A program made the translations under genes and the position numbers. A stretch of 64,000 nucleotides of DNA from positions 62,001 through 126,000 of the forward strand of contig JACPQY010000008.1 in the NCBI GenBank assembly GCA_016190245.1, in the 5' to 3' direction. Below the pieces are notes generated by a model that did not search any database, was not told the DNA's origin, and was given only the letters and a program-made list of their open reading frames with translations. This stretch comes from Nitrospirota bacterium. GTDB lineage: Bacteria; JACPQY01. Positions 8,918-17,447 of the stretch are shown piece by piece (the stretch's first letter is position 1; each line of letters starts with the position of its first letter).

Positions 8918-9778
8918 CTACGAGATGGGCTTGCGCCCGGAAACCACTCGGACGGCCATCGGCAGCGCCAGATGACCGTTCCTGCGGAACTTCGAGACGG
9001 CTTGCTTGATCTCGGCCTCGGCCCCGGCCTTCTGCTCCGTGCTCAACTTCGCAAAGAGCGTCTGAAGGGGCGCCGCGATCTCCATCAGGGCCTCGAAGTA
9101 CTCATCGGCCGAGGCGTAGAATGACTCTCCCACAGTTTCGTCCTCCACGATCGTGTCGAGTCCGGCGGATTCCATGGTTCCGCGCAGATCGCCGGGTTTC
9201 GCGAGCCGGAAGATGCCGGGCTGGTCCGGATCGGGCGTTGGAAGGGAGAGCATCTTCTTCAAAACGCCCATGGGAGCGGATGTCATGGGGTTCTTCTCGG
9301 GGGCGGACCACACGGCCGCCGCGAGATAGCCGCCGGGTTTCAGAACACGGGCGATGTCGCGCACGGCCTTCTGAATGTCGGGGAGGAACATGAGACAGAA
9401 CCGGCTGGTGACGGCGTCGAAAGAAGCGTCGCCCAAGTCAATCGCACATGCGTCGGCTGCCATGAACTCCACGTTCGAGAGACCTTGTTCCTTCGCTTTC
9501 CTCCGGGCAACCGTCAGCATTGCCTCCGAAAGGTCGAGTCCGACGACAGACCCCTCGGGTGTCACGGCCTGGGCAGCGAGAAGCGCCGGGTAGCCCGTGC
9601 CCGATCCCAAGTCCAACACACGAAAGCCGGGCCGCAGTCGTGCTTCGGCGACGAGCCGATAGTTGATGAACGATAGGTTCCTGTCGAAGACAGCGTCCCA
9701 TTTCTCCCATCCCGGCGCCACGCGGGTCCACTCTTCCCTTTGCGTTGAAATCACATCTTGCGCAGTCATGTTCGCCAT
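8918..9778 (-). CDS. Class I SAM-dependent methyltransferase (UbiE/COQ5-like)
   Basis: A 286-residue methyltransferase. Motif I VLDLGSGTGYP binds S-adenosylmethionine. VVGLDLSEAML and the acidic DACAIDLGDASFDAV are motifs II-III, and RVLKPGGYLA is the post-motif strand. This arrangement is that of small-molecule methyltransferases such as UbiE/COQ5; the substrate cannot be inferred. The start at 9778 is preferred because GGGGAGGT lies five bases upstream; an in-frame ATG three codons later and one seven codons earlier are less well placed. The gene stands alone, convergent with the oxidoreductase gene on its 3' side. Confidence 0.85.
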   Translation of the reverse strand: MANMTAQDVISTQREEWTRVAPGWEKWDAVFDRNLSFINYRLVAEARLRPGFRVLDLGSGTGYPALLAAQAVTPEGSVVGLDLSEAMLTVARRKAKEQGLSNVEFMAADACAIDLGDASFDAVTSRFCLMFLPDIQKAVRDIARVLKPGGYLAAAVWSAPEKNPMTSAPMGVLKKMLSLPTPDPDQPGIFRLAKPGDLRGTMESAGLDTIVEDETVGESFYASADEYFEALMEIAAPLQTLFAKLSTEQKAGAEAEIKQAVSKFRRNGHLALPMAVRVVSGRKPIS

Positions 9779-9905
9779 GAATGACCTCCCCGGGGCCATT
9801 TGATGACCTCGTGAGGCTACATTACCGGCTCACCGCCCCGTGTCAAGTCAGGGCCTGCTCAGAGGCACTATCTGTGAGGACCCGTCAAAGTGGGGGCCGG
9901 CCCGG

Positions 9906-10667
9906 CTACCAGCGGGAGAGCGCAGCGGCCATGAGGTTGAGGGCCGCGGGCGTGCGCTCGGCGGCATCGAGGCCCACGTGCGCCATGGCGCCCCAGTGGC
10001 GCGTGAAGAAGCGTTGACCGCGCAGGAGCCCGTGGCCGTTCTTCCTCAACTCGGTCTCGGGCCCCGAACCGAGGAGGATCACCTGCCGCCCCCAGCCGCC
10101 GGAGACCTCCACGAAGTTTTCCGCATCCTCCATGACGTACCGCACCGCCAGGACTCCGAGGAATCCCAGTTCGCCGTGGCTCGGAACGAAAAAGACGCGC
10201 TCGCGCAGGTACCAGTTCCCAAGGTACTGCCCTGGCGAGAGCCCGATGAGGTGAACTGTGTCGTCGGCATAGCGCATGTTCCGATAGCTCATCGAAAATT
10301 CCCAACTTCGCGGGAGACCTTGGAAGATCTCCGCCAACGCATCGGTGGTTGGCATCACGTCGGGGTCGGCGACCGCTTGGAAGCGTAGATTCCCGTAGGC
10401 CCTCGGCCAGAGGTCCAAGTAGCCGTCCAGCGCCACCCCCTGGTCCCAGCGATCGAATCGAGTGAGGCGGAATCCCTCGAGGGCGAGGGAGCCCCGATCC
10501 CATCGGCGTTCGGCGGAAAGGGTGGCGGCATGCCAGTCATCGCGGTCCCTTTCGAACCGGGAGTACTCGTATCGGGCGGAGGCTTTCCAGGGAAATTCGT
10601 CGGCGTCCGCTTCAGGGATCGCGAAGTGGAGGGCCAGGAGTGCGAACCAGAGCTGAAGCCGGGTCAT
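9906..10667 (-). CDS. YaiO-family outer-membrane beta-barrel protein
   Basis: A 253-residue protein with an N-terminal signal peptide (cleavage likely after EADA near residue 22) and alternating hydrophobic/polar strands rich in Trp, Tyr and Arg. It ends in an aromatic residue (LSRW), as expected of an outer-membrane barrel. The RYEYSRFERDRDDWH opening and RYADDTVH segment resemble YaiO-family barrels, which are often linked to surface polysaccharide. No polysaccharide genes flank it here, so the role is open. Confidence 0.65.
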   Translation of the reverse strand: MTRLQLWFALLALHFAIPEADADEFPWKASARYEYSRFERDRDDWHAATLSAERRWDRGSLALEGFRLTRFDRWDQGVALDGYLDLWPRAYGNLRFQAVADPDVMPTTDALAEIFQGLPRSWEFSMSYRNMRYADDTVHLIGLSPGQYLGNWYLRERVFFVPSHGELGFLGVLAVRYVMEDAENFVEVSGGWGRQVILLGSGPETELRKNGHGLLRGQRFFTRHWGAMAHVGLDAAERTPAALNLMAAALSRW

Positions 10668-10790
10668 GCCTCGCGGGACGTGACGGCTTTCACCGGGGCC
10701 ATGGCATCAACCCTCTGGGGCACTGGTTCTCGACTCCGCTCCGCTTCGCTCGAACCACAGTCTTCGAGCGTGTCGAGAAGTTCATTCCGC

Positions 10791-11546
10791 TCAGGGCTTG
10801 CCGCCGTTGCCGGCGAGTTCGAGCACCTTCTTGAGATCGGTCCGCGCCTCCCACTGGCTCCTCGGGTTTCGCAGGAGATAGGCCGGATGGAACGCGGGCA
10901 CGAGCTTCGTGCCCTCGAAATCGAACGCCTTCCCCCGCAGCTTCGTGATGGGATCGGTTGTGCGCAGCAGCGTATGGGCCGCGTGCTTGCCCAGCGCGCA
11001 GACGACCTTCGGGCGGATCGCGCGGATCTGACGCAGCATAAACGGCGAGCACGTTTGTGCCTCGACCGGATCGGGGTCGCGGTTTTCCGGGGGGCGGCAC
11101 TTGAGCACGTTGCAGATGTAAACGTCGCTGCGGTTGAGCCCGAACGCCTTGAGCATGTTCGTGAGCAACTGGCCCGCGCGCCCCACGAAGGGCTCCCCCT
11201 TGGCATCTTCATCCGCGCCCGGGGCTTCTCCGACGAACACGATCCGAGCCTTGGGGTTACCCACGCCGAAGACGATGTTCCTGCGAGTCTGGTGGAGCCG
11301 GCAGCGCGTGCAGTCGCCGAGGTCGTCGCGGATCTTCTCAAGGGTATCGGCGGTGGCCTGCGGCGCGGGCGGGGCGGGCGCGGGGTCGCCTGGTGATGTG
11401 GCGAGGATGGTTGCGGCCTTGGCCGAGGCCGGGGGGGGGGCGCCGGGGATAGGGAAGAGGACGCCCGAACGGCCCAGATAGGCGAAGTAGTCGCGCAGGG
11501 CGCGGACCGACTCGGCCAGATCGGCCGCGTGCCCGCGCCTACTCAA
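10791..11546 (-). CDS. Uracil-DNA glycosylase, family 4 (Fe-S type)
   Basis: A 251-residue base-excision repair enzyme that removes uracil from DNA. Motif GEAPGADEDAKGEPFVGRAG is the family 4 catalytic/uracil-binding region, and HPAYLLR is the second active-site motif. The four cysteines at CTRC, CRPP and CSPF are positioned to ligate the 4Fe-4S cluster. A proline-rich N-terminal extension of about 75 residues is coded partly by a ten-base C tract (11431-11440), whose slippage would abolish the enzyme. The start overlaps the end of yicC by 8 bp, so the two are cotranscribed. Confidence 0.92.
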   Translation of the reverse strand: MSRRGHAADLAESVRALRDYFAYLGRSGVLFPIPGAPPPASAKAATILATSPGDPAPAPPAPQATADTLEKIRDDLGDCTRCRLHQTRRNIVFGVGNPKARIVFVGEAPGADEDAKGEPFVGRAGQLLTNMLKAFGLNRSDVYICNVLKCRPPENRDPDPVEAQTCSPFMLRQIRAIRPKVVCALGKHAAHTLLRTTDPITKLRGKAFDFEGTKLVPAFHPAYLLRNPRSQWEARTDLKKVLELAGNGGKP

Positions 11547-12414
11547 TGTTCTGGACCTGCTGGCGCATCTGCTCCGTCGTGCCCTTCAGGTCGAGCGCCA
11601 CGCGCGTCCACTCGGGCGTCTCGCACTTGGCCACGAGGGTGGAAATCTCTCGCTGCATTTCCTGGAGGAGGAAATCCAGCTTCCGGCCGGCGTCCGCCTC
11701 GCGCTTGAGCAGGTTCTCGAACTGCTCCATGTGGCTGCCCAGGCGCGTGATCTCCTCGGCGACGTCGCTCCGTTCGAGGATGAAGGCCAACTCCGATTGG
11801 AAGCGTTTCGTGTCGATCTCCTCCCCGGCGATGGCGTGGAGGCGGGCCTTGAGCTTGGCCGCGCGTTGGGACCGGTCCTGTTCGAGCCCGGCTTCGATCG
11901 CCCGGAGATCGGCGCGCATCTTTCGGAGGCGCGCCAGGAAGTCGCGCTCGAGCGTGTCTCCTTCGCGGCGGCGCATGGCCAGGAAGCCGCGCAGGGCCTT
12001 GTCGAACCCGCGCAGGAGCGCGGGCTTCAGCGATTCGGGGCCGGCGTGATTGGCGGAGACAGACCGGATCACGCCGGGAAGGGAGAGAATCTGGGCGAGA
12101 CCCACATCAGGCTTCAGCCCCAGCGCGCGGGCGGTCTGCCGGATCCGGTCGCGGTAGGTCCGGGCCAGCTTCGCGTCGATGTTGACGTTCGGCGCCGCCG
12201 GCAGCGTCACGAGACGAAGGATGACGTCCACGCGCCCCCGCCGGCAGTGCGGCTTGATGCGTTCGAGGATGTCCTGTTCCAAGTCCTCGAGGCCGTCGGG
12301 CAGACGCATCGAGACATCGAGGAAGCGGTGGTTGACGCCGCGGATGCTCCACTCGAAGCGGTACGATCCCTCCCGGCTCTGGTGCCGACCGAACCCCGTC
12401 ATGCTGACCGGCAT
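11539..12414 (-). CDS. yicC: YicC/YloC-family endoribonuclease
   Basis: A 291-residue protein with the YicC N-terminal signature (MTGFGR, WSIRGVNHRFLD) and the C-terminal region with EEITRLGSHMEQF and DFLLQEMQREISTL. YicC family members are RNases involved in RNA turnover and stationary-phase fitness. Length matches the family. It follows priA after 7 bp and overlaps the uracil-DNA glycosylase gene, forming a priA-yicC-udg minus-strand operon. Confidence 0.92.
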   Translation of the reverse strand: MPVSMTGFGRHQSREGSYRFEWSIRGVNHRFLDVSMRLPDGLEDLEQDILERIKPHCRRGRVDVILRLVTLPAAPNVNIDAKLARTYRDRIRQTARALGLKPDVGLAQILSLPGVIRSVSANHAGPESLKPALLRGFDKALRGFLAMRRREGDTLERDFLARLRKMRADLRAIEAGLEQDRSQRAAKLKARLHAIAGEEIDTKRFQSELAFILERSDVAEEITRLGSHMEQFENLLKREADAGRKLDFLLQEMQREISTLVAKCETPEWTRVALDLKGTTEQMRQQVQNIE

Positions 12415-12421
12415 GGCGCAC

Positions 12422-14479
12422 CTATAGCATGTTCACCGGATCGAGGTCCAGACGCACCTCGAAGCCGGTGCGGCGGGGGCCGCGCGCATCCAGCAACTCC
12501 TCGAGCAGGGCGTGGAGGTCCTTCGATCCTGAGGCCTTGAGGAGGATATGCCACCGATAGAAACGGCGGAGCCGGTACAGCGGCGCGGGCGCGGGGCCGA
12601 GGAGCTCGACGCCGTGGCGGCGGGCCAGTTCTCCTGCGCGCCGGGCCGTCTCAAGAGCCGCCTCGCTGCCGCGCGTTTCGTCGGCCGCCTGGATCCGCAG
12701 CAGCGCGAGCCGCGCATAGGGTGGGTAGCCGAACTGCCGTCGGAACCGGAGTTCCTGCGCGTAGAACCGGTCCTCGTCGTACGCGCTCGCGGCGCGGATG
12801 GCATGGTGCTCCGGCGACATCGTCTGCACGATGACCCGTCCTCGCTGCTCCCCGCGGCCCGCGCGCCCCGCGGCCTGGAGGATCTGCTGATAGGTCCGCT
12901 CGGCGGCCCGGAAGTCGGGCCAGCGCAGCCCAAGGTCCGCATCCACCACGCCCACGAGGGTGATCTGCGGATAGTGATGCCCTTTGGTGATCATCTGCGT
13001 GCCCACGGCGATCTGCAGGGCGCCGGTTTCGAGTCCGTGGAGGATCTCGAAGCGGCGGCCCTTGGCCTGGGCGGTGTCCGTATCCAGCCGCGCGATCCCC
13101 GAGGCCGGGAAGAGTCGGCGCAGGTCCTCCTCGAGCTTCTGAGTGCCCGCGCCGATCAGGGCCACGTTCGCGCCGTTGCACTTGGAGCAGACCTGCGGGG
13201 GATCCTGCCGGCGGTCGCAGTAGTGGCAGTGCAGGAGCCGGTCCACCTTGTGAAACGTCATGGCGACGTCGCAGTGCGGGCACTGGGTGCCCGTGCCGCA
13301 GTCCTCGCAACGCAACACGGGCGCGAAGCCGCGACGGTTGAGGAAGAGGACCACCTGCCCGCCGCGGCCCAGTGTGTCCTCCATCGCCACCCGGAGCTGG
13401 GGCGAGAGCCAGGCGAGCGCGCGGTCCGGGTTCCGGTGGACCCGCATGTCCACCACGCTCATCTCCGGCAGCGGCCGATCGCCCACGCGCCGCGCCAGGC
13501 GGATGTGTTCGTACTTGCCGCTCCGGGCATGGGCGTAGCTCTCGAGGCACGGCGTGGCCGAGCCGAGCACGACGGGGATCCCGCGCTCGCGGCCGATCAC
13601 GAGGGCGACGTCGCGCCCGTGGTAGGTCACGCCGTCGTCCTGCTTGTAGGCGCCGTCGTGCTCCTCGTCCACCACGATGAGTCCCGGACGCGCGAGGGGC
13701 GCGAAGAGGGCGGAACGCGGCCCCACGACGATGTCCGCCTGCCCGGAGCGGATGCGCTCCCATTCGTCCCACCGCTGGCGCGGCGTGAGGCGGCTGTGGA
13801 GGAGCGCCACGCGGCCCTCGAAGACCGAGAGGAAATGCCGAGCCACATGCGAGGTGAGGCCGATCTCCGGCACGAGGACGATCGATCCGCGCCCCTCGGC
13901 CGCCGCCACCCTGGCCAGCTCCACGTACACGGCGGTCTTTCCGCTGCCGGTGATCCCGTGCAGGAGAACCGGACGGAACGATGGGCCGCGGACGTAGGGG
14001 AGGATCCGGTCCAGCGCGGCCCTCTGCTCCAATGTCAGCTCGCGGGGAATGTCCACGGGCTGAAGGCGCAACTCGTCGGGAGTCTTGGAGGCGCGCGCCG
14101 AGCGCCGCCCCGAACCTTTCTTCCACCCGCCCCTGAGCGCGGACGGAAGGAAGAGGTCCAACGTTTCCCCGAGCGACCGCACGTAGTAGGCGGCCATCCA
14201 TTCGGCGATCTTCCACTCTCCTTCGCCGAGGAGGGGATCGGAATCGAGGATCTCGCGGACGTCCTTGGTCTCTCCCTCGAATGGACCGCTGTGGAGGCCG
14301 ACGAGGTAACCGATCACCGTGCCGGTACGGAAAGGGACGAGGACTCGGCGGCCGCGCAGCGTGCTTGTGTCCCCTCTCAACGCGGAGGGGAGCCTGTAGG
14401 TGAACGGGTGGCGAACCGCGATGGGGACCACGACATCCACGAGCCCGGACGGCGCCTCGGTTCCCTCCCTGGTGTCCAT
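12422..14479 (-). CDS. priA: Primosomal protein N' (replication restart helicase PriA)
   Basis: A 685-residue superfamily 2 helicase that reloads the replisome at stalled forks. An N-terminal DNA-binding domain (VPIAVRHPFTYRLP) precedes Walker A (GITGSGKTAVY) and the DEEHDGAYKQ Walker B. Between the helicase lobes is the zinc-binding region with eight cysteines in CxxC pairs (CEDC, CPHC, CHYC, CSKC). The ATG at 14479 is chosen because AAGGAG precedes it by three bases; the frame is open further upstream but shows no family similarity there. It is divergent from the secreted protein at 14616. Confidence 0.95.
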   Translation of the reverse strand: MDTREGTEAPSGLVDVVVPIAVRHPFTYRLPSALRGDTSTLRGRRVLVPFRTGTVIGYLVGLHSGPFEGETKDVREILDSDPLLGEGEWKIAEWMAAYYVRSLGETLDLFLPSALRGGWKKGSGRRSARASKTPDELRLQPVDIPRELTLEQRAALDRILPYVRGPSFRPVLLHGITGSGKTAVYVELARVAAAEGRGSIVLVPEIGLTSHVARHFLSVFEGRVALLHSRLTPRQRWDEWERIRSGQADIVVGPRSALFAPLARPGLIVVDEEHDGAYKQDDGVTYHGRDVALVIGRERGIPVVLGSATPCLESYAHARSGKYEHIRLARRVGDRPLPEMSVVDMRVHRNPDRALAWLSPQLRVAMEDTLGRGGQVVLFLNRRGFAPVLRCEDCGTGTQCPHCDVAMTFHKVDRLLHCHYCDRRQDPPQVCSKCNGANVALIGAGTQKLEEDLRRLFPASGIARLDTDTAQAKGRRFEILHGLETGALQIAVGTQMITKGHHYPQITLVGVVDADLGLRWPDFRAAERTYQQILQAAGRAGRGEQRGRVIVQTMSPEHHAIRAASAYDEDRFYAQELRFRRQFGYPPYARLALLRIQAADETRGSEAALETARRAGELARRHGVELLGPAPAPLYRLRRFYRWHILLKASGSKDLHALLEELLDARGPRRTGFEVRLDLDPVNML

Positions 14480-14615
14480 GCGCTCCTTATATCGTCGGAC
14501 GCCCTGTATGACAAAGCGGGCTGCGCGGCGTTCCCGAGATGCACCGGCCGGGCGGCCCGCAGGTCTCCTTGAAACGCTTGAGTGCCGGACGGGATCGGAG
14601 TAGGAGAAGAAGGCC

Positions 14616-15170
14616 ATGGCGGGTGCGAAGCTGTCGAAGCGTTTGAGAGCCCCGGTGATCTTGCGCCTCGTGTGCGGCCTTGCGGTCGCCGCCCTCTTCC
14701 CGGCCGGGGGCGCGTGGGCCCAAACGTGCGATTTCATCATGCTGGACATTGACCACAAGTCGCTGGTTCGTGCGGGTGAGGACCATCCCTTCAATGAACT
14801 CTACGAGGCAGGGGATCGCTCCCTCGCCCATCTCGTGATGGGTGTCCCCGAAGCGGGCGATTCGGCGGAGATGTCCCTCCGCTGGCGGAATACGCTGCGG
14901 GGCTACTCCTGGTGGATGGCGGCCGCCGGCGTGGCGACCCTCGGCGCGGCAGGTCTCACCCTCGCGATGCAGGACCGCGGGGGGGCCCAGGAGTTCGGGG
15001 CCGGGATCGGCCTGGGCATCTTCTTGGGGATTGACGGGTTCCTTGCCTACAAGGCCAGCCGCGCGAACATGTGGTCGTTTCACTACATGGTCGAGGCCGT
15101 CAACCGCTTCAACGCGCAGCGCTGCTGCCCGGACGCCAGCACGATCTACCCCGAGCACCCCGTCGAGTAG
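14616..15170 (+). CDS. Hypothetical secreted/membrane protein
   Basis: A 184-residue protein of unrecognised family. A signal peptide ends near AWAQ (residue 36). Two hydrophobic segments follow (about residues 100-115 and 125-145), the second rich in glycine (EFGAGIGLGIFLGIDG), and there is a C-terminal CC pair. The start is supported by an AGGAG stretch ten bases upstream. It is divergent from priA, and a short GC-rich hairpin (15171-15190) lies directly after its stop. No function can be assigned. Confidence 0.6.
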   Translation: MAGAKLSKRLRAPVILRLVCGLAVAALFPAGGAWAQTCDFIMLDIDHKSLVRAGEDHPFNELYEAGDRSLAHLVMGVPEAGDSAEMSLRWRNTLRGYSWWMAAAGVATLGAAGLTLAMQDRGGAQEFGAGIGLGIFLGIDGFLAYKASRANMWSFHYMVEAVNRFNAQRCCPDASTIYPEHPVE

Positions 15171-15190
15171 CCCGCTCCAGCACGAGCGGG
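15171..15190. terminator. Hairpin between hypothetical gene and tRNA
   Basis: CCCGCTC-CAGCAC-GAGCGGG, a 7-bp stem starting at the base after the stop codon. No T-run follows on either strand, so rho-independent termination is uncertain; it may separate converging transcripts. Confidence 0.35.
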
Positions 15191-15196
15191 ACTTGG

Positions 15197-15272
15197 TGGT
15201 GGAGCTGAGGGGATTCGAACCCCTGGCCTCGTCGTTGCGAACGACGCGCTCTCCCAACTGAGCTACAGCCCC
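15197..15272 (-). tRNA. tRNA-Ala (anticodon CGC)
   Basis: The minus strand folds as a complete 76-nt tRNA. Acceptor GGGGCTG pairs with CAGCTCC, leaving a G3:U70 wobble, the alanine identity element. The D-arm is TAGCTCAGTTGGGAGAGC, the anticodon loop TTCGCAA has anticodon CGC, and the T-arm is GGGGTTCGAATCCCC. The 3' CCA is encoded and immediately followed by another CCA triplet. It lies downstream of the SPFH gene on the same strand. Confidence 0.95.
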
Positions 15273-15281
15273 ACGGGTGGG

Positions 15282-15316
15282 TAAAGAGTAAAGGGTAAAG
15301 GGTGAAGTGTAAAGTG
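15282..15316. repeat. Five tandem 7-bp repeats
   Basis: Units TAAAGAG, TAAAGGG, TAAAGGG, TGAAGTG and TAAAGTG run head to tail between the tRNA and the end of the SPFH gene. This is an AT-rich patch in a GC-rich region; its function is unknown. Confidence 0.75.
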
Positions 15317-15336
15317 GGGCCGACAGCCGCCGAGCG

Positions 15337-16539
15337 TCACGGCTGCAGATCCTTGAGCTGCCTCATCAGGAAGACATCCAGGATGGGGTTGCCGGTTCCG
15401 CTCCCGTTGCCGCCGACGATGGTGGTGGGCACCTTGATGTCTTTGAGCGCGTTGGCCACGCCGATGAGCGTCTCCTTCTTCATTTGCAGCTTCAACTCCA
15501 GCGAGTTGTCCGCCCTCGCCAGCGCCGCGCGCCCCTCCGCTTCCTTGATGGCCGCAATCTTCTTCCCCTCCGCCTCCTCCACGCGCTGCCGCTTTTCGAG
15601 CTGGGCTTGCTCGAAACGGATCGCCGCGACCTCTCGTTCCTTCTCCGCCCCGATCCTCGCCACCTCCTTTTCCGTCTCCGCCCGGATTCTGGCCTCCAGC
15701 TTCTTGTGCTCCTCCTGCGCTTTGGCCTCCGCCAACAGCTTCTCCTCCTCGGCGCGAGCCGTGAGTGTTTCCTGCTTCAGCTTCTCCGCGGCCAGCGACG
15801 CATTGTTCCGCTGCTGTTCGAGGAGCCGGTGCTCGTCGAGCTTGGCCTGGGTCTGGCCATCGTACTCGATCGACTTGAGCGTGAACTCGCCGATGGTGAT
15901 GCCGAACTTGCTGTTCAGGCCGGGTAGCCGCCTGGGTGTTTCACCGTCGGAGGCGGGAAGCATGGCCACGTTCCCGTCCACGATCTTCCTCTCGAACGCA
16001 ACGGGACCGTTCTGGAGCGAGTCCAGAACGTCACGGATGAGCCGTCCCCTCTCCCGCACGCTGTCGCCGCTCTCGTAGGAAGAGGCCACGAGGTTCAGGA
16101 CACTGTTCACGTGCGCCCTAATCATCCTCTTCAGGACGGCCTCGCTGCGGGCCGTCTGGACGATGCGTTTCATGTTCTCGTCGTCGGCGGGGAGGGTGTA
16201 GCGCACGCTGCCGTTGATGGCGCCTTCGCCGTTGTCCTTGAAGATCACCGCGATGGCTTCTTCAACCTTCTTCTTGTCCTTCTTGCGCTCCACGTAGGTG
16301 TCCGTGAAACCGACCGTGTCCGAAACCTGAAACTCGGTGACCTTTCCGAACGGACCCTTCCAGTACAGGCCCGGGGTGGAGACGACCTCCAGGTTGCCGC
16401 TCGGCCACTTCTGAAGGACATGGTGGTAGCCGGCGGTGTTGTTGCCGAACAGCCAGAAGGCCGACAGGAGCGCCACCACCAGGGCGACCCCGAGCCTGAG
16501 CACGGGTTGTTTGCTGAGCGCGATTCGTTCCGAGTTCAT
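15337..16539 (-). CDS. SPFH/band 7 (flotillin/prohibitin-like) membrane protein
   Basis: A 400-residue protein with one N-terminal membrane helix (about 15-33), a band 7/SPFH domain to about residue 230, and a long charged coiled coil (about 235-345) rich in Ala, Glu and Lys. A Gly-rich tail ends in FLMRQLKDLQP. Such proteins form membrane-associated oligomeric rings and scaffold or protect membrane complexes. It begins 26 bp after the FGE-fold gene with a strong GAGGAGG six bases before ATG. It is therefore probably the fifth gene of the amt operon and may scaffold its membrane proteins; that link is inferred from position only. Confidence 0.85.
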   Translation of the reverse strand: MNSERIALSKQPVLRLGVALVVALLSAFWLFGNNTAGYHHVLQKWPSGNLEVVSTPGLYWKGPFGKVTEFQVSDTVGFTDTYVERKKDKKKVEEAIAVIFKDNGEGAINGSVRYTLPADDENMKRIVQTARSEAVLKRMIRAHVNSVLNLVASSYESGDSVRERGRLIRDVLDSLQNGPVAFERKIVDGNVAMLPASDGETPRRLPGLNSKFGITIGEFTLKSIEYDGQTQAKLDEHRLLEQQRNNASLAAEKLKQETLTARAEEEKLLAEAKAQEEHKKLEARIRAETEKEVARIGAEKEREVAAIRFEQAQLEKRQRVEEAEGKKIAAIKEAEGRAALARADNSLELKLQMKKETLIGVANALKDIKVPTTIVGGNGSGTGNPILDVFLMRQLKDLQP

Positions 16540-16565
16540 CTCAACCTCCTCTCACACTTCGATCT

Positions 16566-17447
16566 TCACGGCCCGGCGGATACGCAGCGAAATCCCAGAT
16601 CGTCCCGGGTCGCGTTCGGCGCGAGCCGTTGCCTGGCGGAAACGCGCAGCTCGTGATCCGCACTTTTCCAGGATCCCCCCCGGACGACCTTCAGATGACG
16701 GTTGATACGAACGTGAGGATTGTCCTCGTCCGCTTCCCGGTAGAGTTCGTAGCCGTCCGCCGTCCATTCCGAAACATTTCCCGCCATGTCATTGACGCCG
16801 AACCCGTTCATGGCGTAGCTGCCGATGCGTATGGCGCCCGGCGGGATATGCCCTTCCGCTCCCCCCCCCCGCACGAGGTGGGGCTGGAAGACCGGCCCCC
16901 AGGGATAGTCCATGGCGTCCGCCCCGCCACGGCCCGCATATTCCCATTGTGCCTCGGTGGGGAGCGCCCGACGGGCCCACTCCGCGTACGCCGCCGCCGC
17001 GTGCCAGCTCACGTACACGACCGGGTGGCTTCCCTTCCCGGCGGGGAACTCAAGGCCGTCCCAGTCCGCGAGATAGTCAAGGTCGGCCAGATCGGTTTCG
17101 ACGCTGCCCTTTCTCCAGGCCGGAGTCTCTTCCACGAAGCGGCGATACTGCTCGTACGTGACTTCGTAGCGCGCCATCTCGAACGGGCGGAGGGTGACGG
17201 CATGGACGGGCCTCTCGTCGAAGAAACCGCCGTCGCTCCCCATCAGAAAACGACCGCCGGGGATCTCGACCATCTCCGAGTCGTCCGATGCGGGTGTGGG
17301 GGCGAGCGGCGCGTGAAGGCGCTTGATCGCGACCACCGCCGCAATCAGCAGGAGGGCGCCCGCAGGTATGACCAGGCGCCTCTTCGCGAACAAGGCCGCG
17401 ATCTCCCGCAGCCCGGCTCGATCCGCCGCTTGGGCCATCGTCGTCAT
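16566..17447 (-). CDS. Membrane-anchored FGE/SUMF1-fold protein lacking catalytic cysteines
   Basis: A 293-residue protein with one N-terminal membrane anchor (about residues 28-47) and a formylglycine-generating-enzyme-type domain. Signatures are MVEIPGGRFLMGSDGG, PVHAVTLRPFEMARYEVTYEQY, LPTEAQWEYAGRGG, NVSEWTADGY, VVRGGSWKS and LGFRCV. Oxygen-dependent FGE needs a Cys pair shortly after the RGGSW motif. Here that stretch reads KSADHELRVSARQR with no cysteine, so sulfatase maturation is unlikely. Other FGE-fold proteins act as electron-transfer accessories, ligand binders or EgtB-like enzymes. It overlaps the octahaem cytochrome stop by 4 bp, implying a periplasmic accessory role for that complex. 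A ten-base tract (16861-16870) lies in its coding region. Confidence 0.85.
   Translation of the reverse strand: MTTMAQAADRAGLREIAALFAKRRLVIPAGALLLIAAVVAIKRLHAPLAPTPASDDSEMVEIPGGRFLMGSDGGFFDERPVHAVTLRPFEMARYEVTYEQYRRFVEETPAWRKGSVETDLADLDYLADWDGLEFPAGKGSHPVVYVSWHAAAAYAEWARRALPTEAQWEYAGRGGADAMDYPWGPVFQPHLVRGGGAEGHIPPGAIRIGSYAMNGFGVNDMAGNVSEWTADGYELYREADEDNPHVRINRHLKVVRGGSWKSADHELRVSARQRLAPNATRDDLGFRCVSAGP

Noticed and set aside
15282-15316. CRISPR array
   Set aside because: Units are 7 bp without spacers; no cas genes.
16566-17447. FGE-fold protein as sulfatase maturase for the 24-31 kb genes
   Set aside because: No catalytic Cys, and those enzymes show Thr, not Cys, at the nucleophile.
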